In this document: piece by piece, positions 1-64,000 of the stretch
How positions within the stretch are numbered: the stretch's first letter is position 1
Layout: each line of letters starts with the position of its first letter
NCBI GenBank assembly: GCA_963942565.1
Contig: OZ012687.1
Coordinates: 5,357,477 to 5,421,476 of the forward strand
Source of the DNA: Maea johnstoni
Taxonomy: Eukaryota > Annelida > Polychaeta > Spionida > Magelonidae
DNA: 64,000 nt
Direction of reading: 5' to 3'
Translations under genes and position numbers: made by a program
Notes under the pieces: model-generated
Told to the model about the DNA's origin: nothing
The model's database searches: none
Seen by the model: only the letters and a program-made list of their open reading frames with translations

Positions 1-165
1 TCTTAGGCTTGCCACTCACTGCTAGCTGTCTTTCACCACTGCCCGGGTTTGAATCCCAGCCAGAGCAAGTGAGAGAGTTGCCAGTGGCTTAGAGTTAGGC
101 AGTGGTTTTGGCTGGGTAATCCAGTTTGCTTGACCACTCACCCTCAGAATGGCTGGAAAATGACC
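1..165 (+). repeat. SINE-like element, copy 1
   Basis: Contains a B-box-like gggtttgaatccca at about 47-60, then agagagttgccagtggctt and ggcagtggttttggctgggta. The same body occurs at 2043 (-), 20640, 38098, 48690 (-), 52580 (-) and 59190. The A-box half lies at or before the window edge. The family looks tRNA-derived. Confidence 0.6.
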
Positions 166-1220
166 ATTATACTAATTTCTTGAAATAGCATGTTGCAGAT
201 GCTATAATTGTAGTCTTATTGTATAGTACAAACCTTTCTTGGATCATTCTGAATTAGTGGAATAGGACTAGATTTTGAAAGTAAGTAACAATCCTTTGGG
301 TTTATCCCATTTTAAGGGTAAAACGCCATCAATTATGAATTGGAGAGAAAATTTTAAGCTTCCCTTTTGTTGTTTCAACCCCCGCCCCACATTGTCCCAG
401 TCTAATAGCATAAATGGCTGCTGTCTCTATTAAACTTGATAAAATTACTCAGTAAGGGGATGCTTCTTTATTATTGTTGTTATTACTATGTCCTCACTTG
501 TGTGTGCTCTGTTCTTCTACTAATTTACCATTCTAGTTTTCACTGTTGTGTGTGTTTCCTTATTTCACAGTGTTGATTTCTGCCGACGCAGGCCGGCATT
601 GAACTGTAGCCATTTAACCACACTACCTACCAACATGGTTGATGTAGTCTAACACCTGAGAGCCTCTCGTATTGTAAGCATGCTAAAAGTTACTATGGAG
701 GCTGCTGCACCTGTAAGATCTTTGCATTACCATTTGATATTGATATATCCTTAGCTAAACATCTAAATGATATTCTTAACGATTCATCCTCCCTCTCAGA
801 GACTTGATTTTGTTAGATTTTGTACTTTCATGTTATCATGGCATCTCAAGTATGAATTGTAAATTTCATAACCTTTTCACATAATTGCATTTATGATTTT
901 ATACCAACTCTACAGATCCACTTATCCTATCTATATCTGGTGTTGAGAAAATTCAAGTGAATAAAGTTGAAAAAGTAATCGTCAAAAAACAATATTGGTT
1001 GTTTTTCAACTCAATAACATTAAACTTTAATCTGAGGTAAATTCAATCTATTGTTATGTGAATGTCCATACTGGCCACTGCATTAGGAGTCAGGAAGCAT
1101 TATGATGGTGAAATAGCCTGCTTGCGATATGAGGATGTGGGCCATCGCGGTCAGGCTATTGGTTTATTTCATTTGAAATAGACAGTTGTGGGTAGCTAGC
1201 AGTAGAAACTGATAAAGCAG

Positions 1221-1326
<106 letters not shown>

Positions 1327-1739
1327 GTGTGTTATACACACACTTAATGATAATAATAATGATGATAACAATTACATTAATAATGATATTAGTAATGATT
1401 ATGATGATAATGATAATAATTATAAATGAAACTGATGATATTAATAATGATAGTAATGATAAAAATGATGATGATAATGATAGTGATAAAGGTAATGATA
1501 ATGATAGTTGTAATACTATTGATATTGCTCATAAAAATGATAACAATGAACAATGATGATAAATAAACAAAAATTCCATGCTCTTCAATAAGCATCTTTC
1601 TCCATATCAAGATTCACCTATTATTTCTAACTATAGTGTTTTGTGTGAACATGTTGTACTATGTGCTATAGTAGGTTGTGTGCTGAGTGAGTTGGTGTGT
1701 GTTGGGTGTTATCATGTGTTGCTGGTGTTGCTGTTTCAG

Positions 1740-63302
<61,563 letters not shown>

Positions 63303-63351
63303 GTAAGTAGTAGATGTGAACGTAGCAGCTAGTAATCTTCTCGATGTTGTT

Positions 63352-63500
63352 GTAGTTACAGTAGTGAGTAAAACAATACATATTTCACAAATATCTTGGT
63401 TGTGGTGTACTTGATTTTGTGGTAGTCACAGTTGCGAGTAAACAATACATATGTCACAAATATCTTGGTTGTAGTCTACTTGATTTTGTGGTAGTTACAT
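63352..63500 (+). repeat. 70-base tandem repeat after exon 24
   Basis: gtagttacagtagtgagtaa at 63352, gtagtcacagttgcgagtaa at 63422 and the start of a third copy at 63491; all carry caatacatat.tcacaaata-type sequence except the third, which breaks off. Confidence 0.85.
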
Positions 63501-63659
63501 TAGGTATCCACTGTAGAGAGTACAACTATACATATATCTCATATAGAGTAAAACCTGCTTGCAAGACAATCTGTCCATAAGGACTGGTCACAGCGAGTAG
63601 AAGTATTCTTGATGTTATGGTAGCTTCTGCAGAATGTACAACTCTTTATATTTCATATA

Positions 63660-63868
63660 TACAGTAAAGCCTGCTTGAGAGGCAACCTATCTTTGAATAA
63701 TGCCCTTATACAGGAACTACATATTTAAGAATATATAGTTCCTGCCTTATATCATGGACATTTTTCATTCACAATAAAGTTTACTTTTTATTGCATATAT
63801 CTCACTTATAACCCCCTCTGAATGTGAACACCTTTGGTGCTCACAAAAGAGAGATTCTAATACAGTTC
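63660..63868 (+). mobile_element. mariner/Tigger-like MITE, tentative
   Basis: acagtaaagcctgcttgaga at the left; the inverse of the right end reads ctgtattagaatctctcttt. gtgaacacctttggtgctca precedes the right end. A further partial left end lies at 63545 (gagtaaaacctgcttgcaag). Confidence 0.45.
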
Positions 63869-64000
63869 TAAAACCCACATGAAGTTTTGAATAACTGCAT
63901 ACAAACAGTGTTTAAGATAGACATGTACTTATGGTCAACTGATGGGCTTATACTTGTACTGGGATAATGTAAAGTATATTCCTTTGGTTCTCACAATCCT

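Larger units (their letters stand above)
63303..64000 (+). other. Start of intron after exon 24
   Basis: Contains a 70-base two-copy repeat (63352-63490) and pieces of a mariner-like MITE (63540-63865). The next exon lies beyond the window. Confidence 0.65.

Noticed and set aside
40-75. A genuine tRNA gene around the B-box-like sequence
   Set aside because: Only the T-arm-like box is seen; the same head occurs attached to a repeated body elsewhere, so it is a SINE-like element.
1329-1556. Asn/Asp/Ile-rich open frames at 1329-1610
   Set aside because: Low-complexity GAT/AAT repeat next to the (TA)n tract.

Overview
The window is a stretch of animal nuclear DNA that lies almost entirely inside one very large, intron-rich gene on the + strand. 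The gene encodes the pore-forming alpha-1 subunit of an L-type (Cav1) voltage-gated calcium channel. I placed 25 coding exons by reading conserved channel segments and checking AG/GT borders and codon phase across every junction. They run from the II-III linker (1740) to part of the cytoplasmic C-terminal tail (63302). Domains I and II and the promoter lie before the window; the end of the tail, the stop codon and the 3' UTR lie after it. About 1,109 codons are present, counting one of the two alternative IVS3 exons.

The protein is clearly Cav1 rather than Cav2 or Cav3. Domain III and IV voltage sensors, the pore glutamates (TFEGW, TGEAW), the EF-hand, pre-IQ and IQ regions closely follow vertebrate Cav1.2/1.3 as I recall them. 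The II-III linker and distal tail are diverged. This fits an invertebrate; an echinoderm such as a sea urchin is my best guess from gene structure and repeat style, but the window alone cannot prove it. No second host gene was recognised on either strand.

Layout: 1-4856 II-III linker exons; 5457-12173 domain III (S1 to S6); 14767-33350 domain IV, including two 84-base IVS3 exons 1 kb apart and then a 9.7 kb intron; 33223-44602 EF-hand, pre-IQ and IQ; 50491-63302 distal tail.

The introns carry most of the bases and much of the structure. They hold a 5'-truncated LINE; a tRNA-derived SINE-like family; two families of short elements with TTAA...CCC/GGG...TTAA ends that look like piggyBac-type MITEs; one hAT-like MITE with a perfect 8-base target duplication; one mariner/Tigger-like MITE with TA duplications; long (TA)n, (TTA)n and (ATC)n microsatellites; and a 1.6 kb 33-base minisatellite with higher-order structure and a hairpin in each unit. 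Several tandem duplications overlap or abut splice sites. Scattered CTCF-like motifs, a cluster of nuclear-receptor half-sites and possible small cassette exons are the main regulatory leads.
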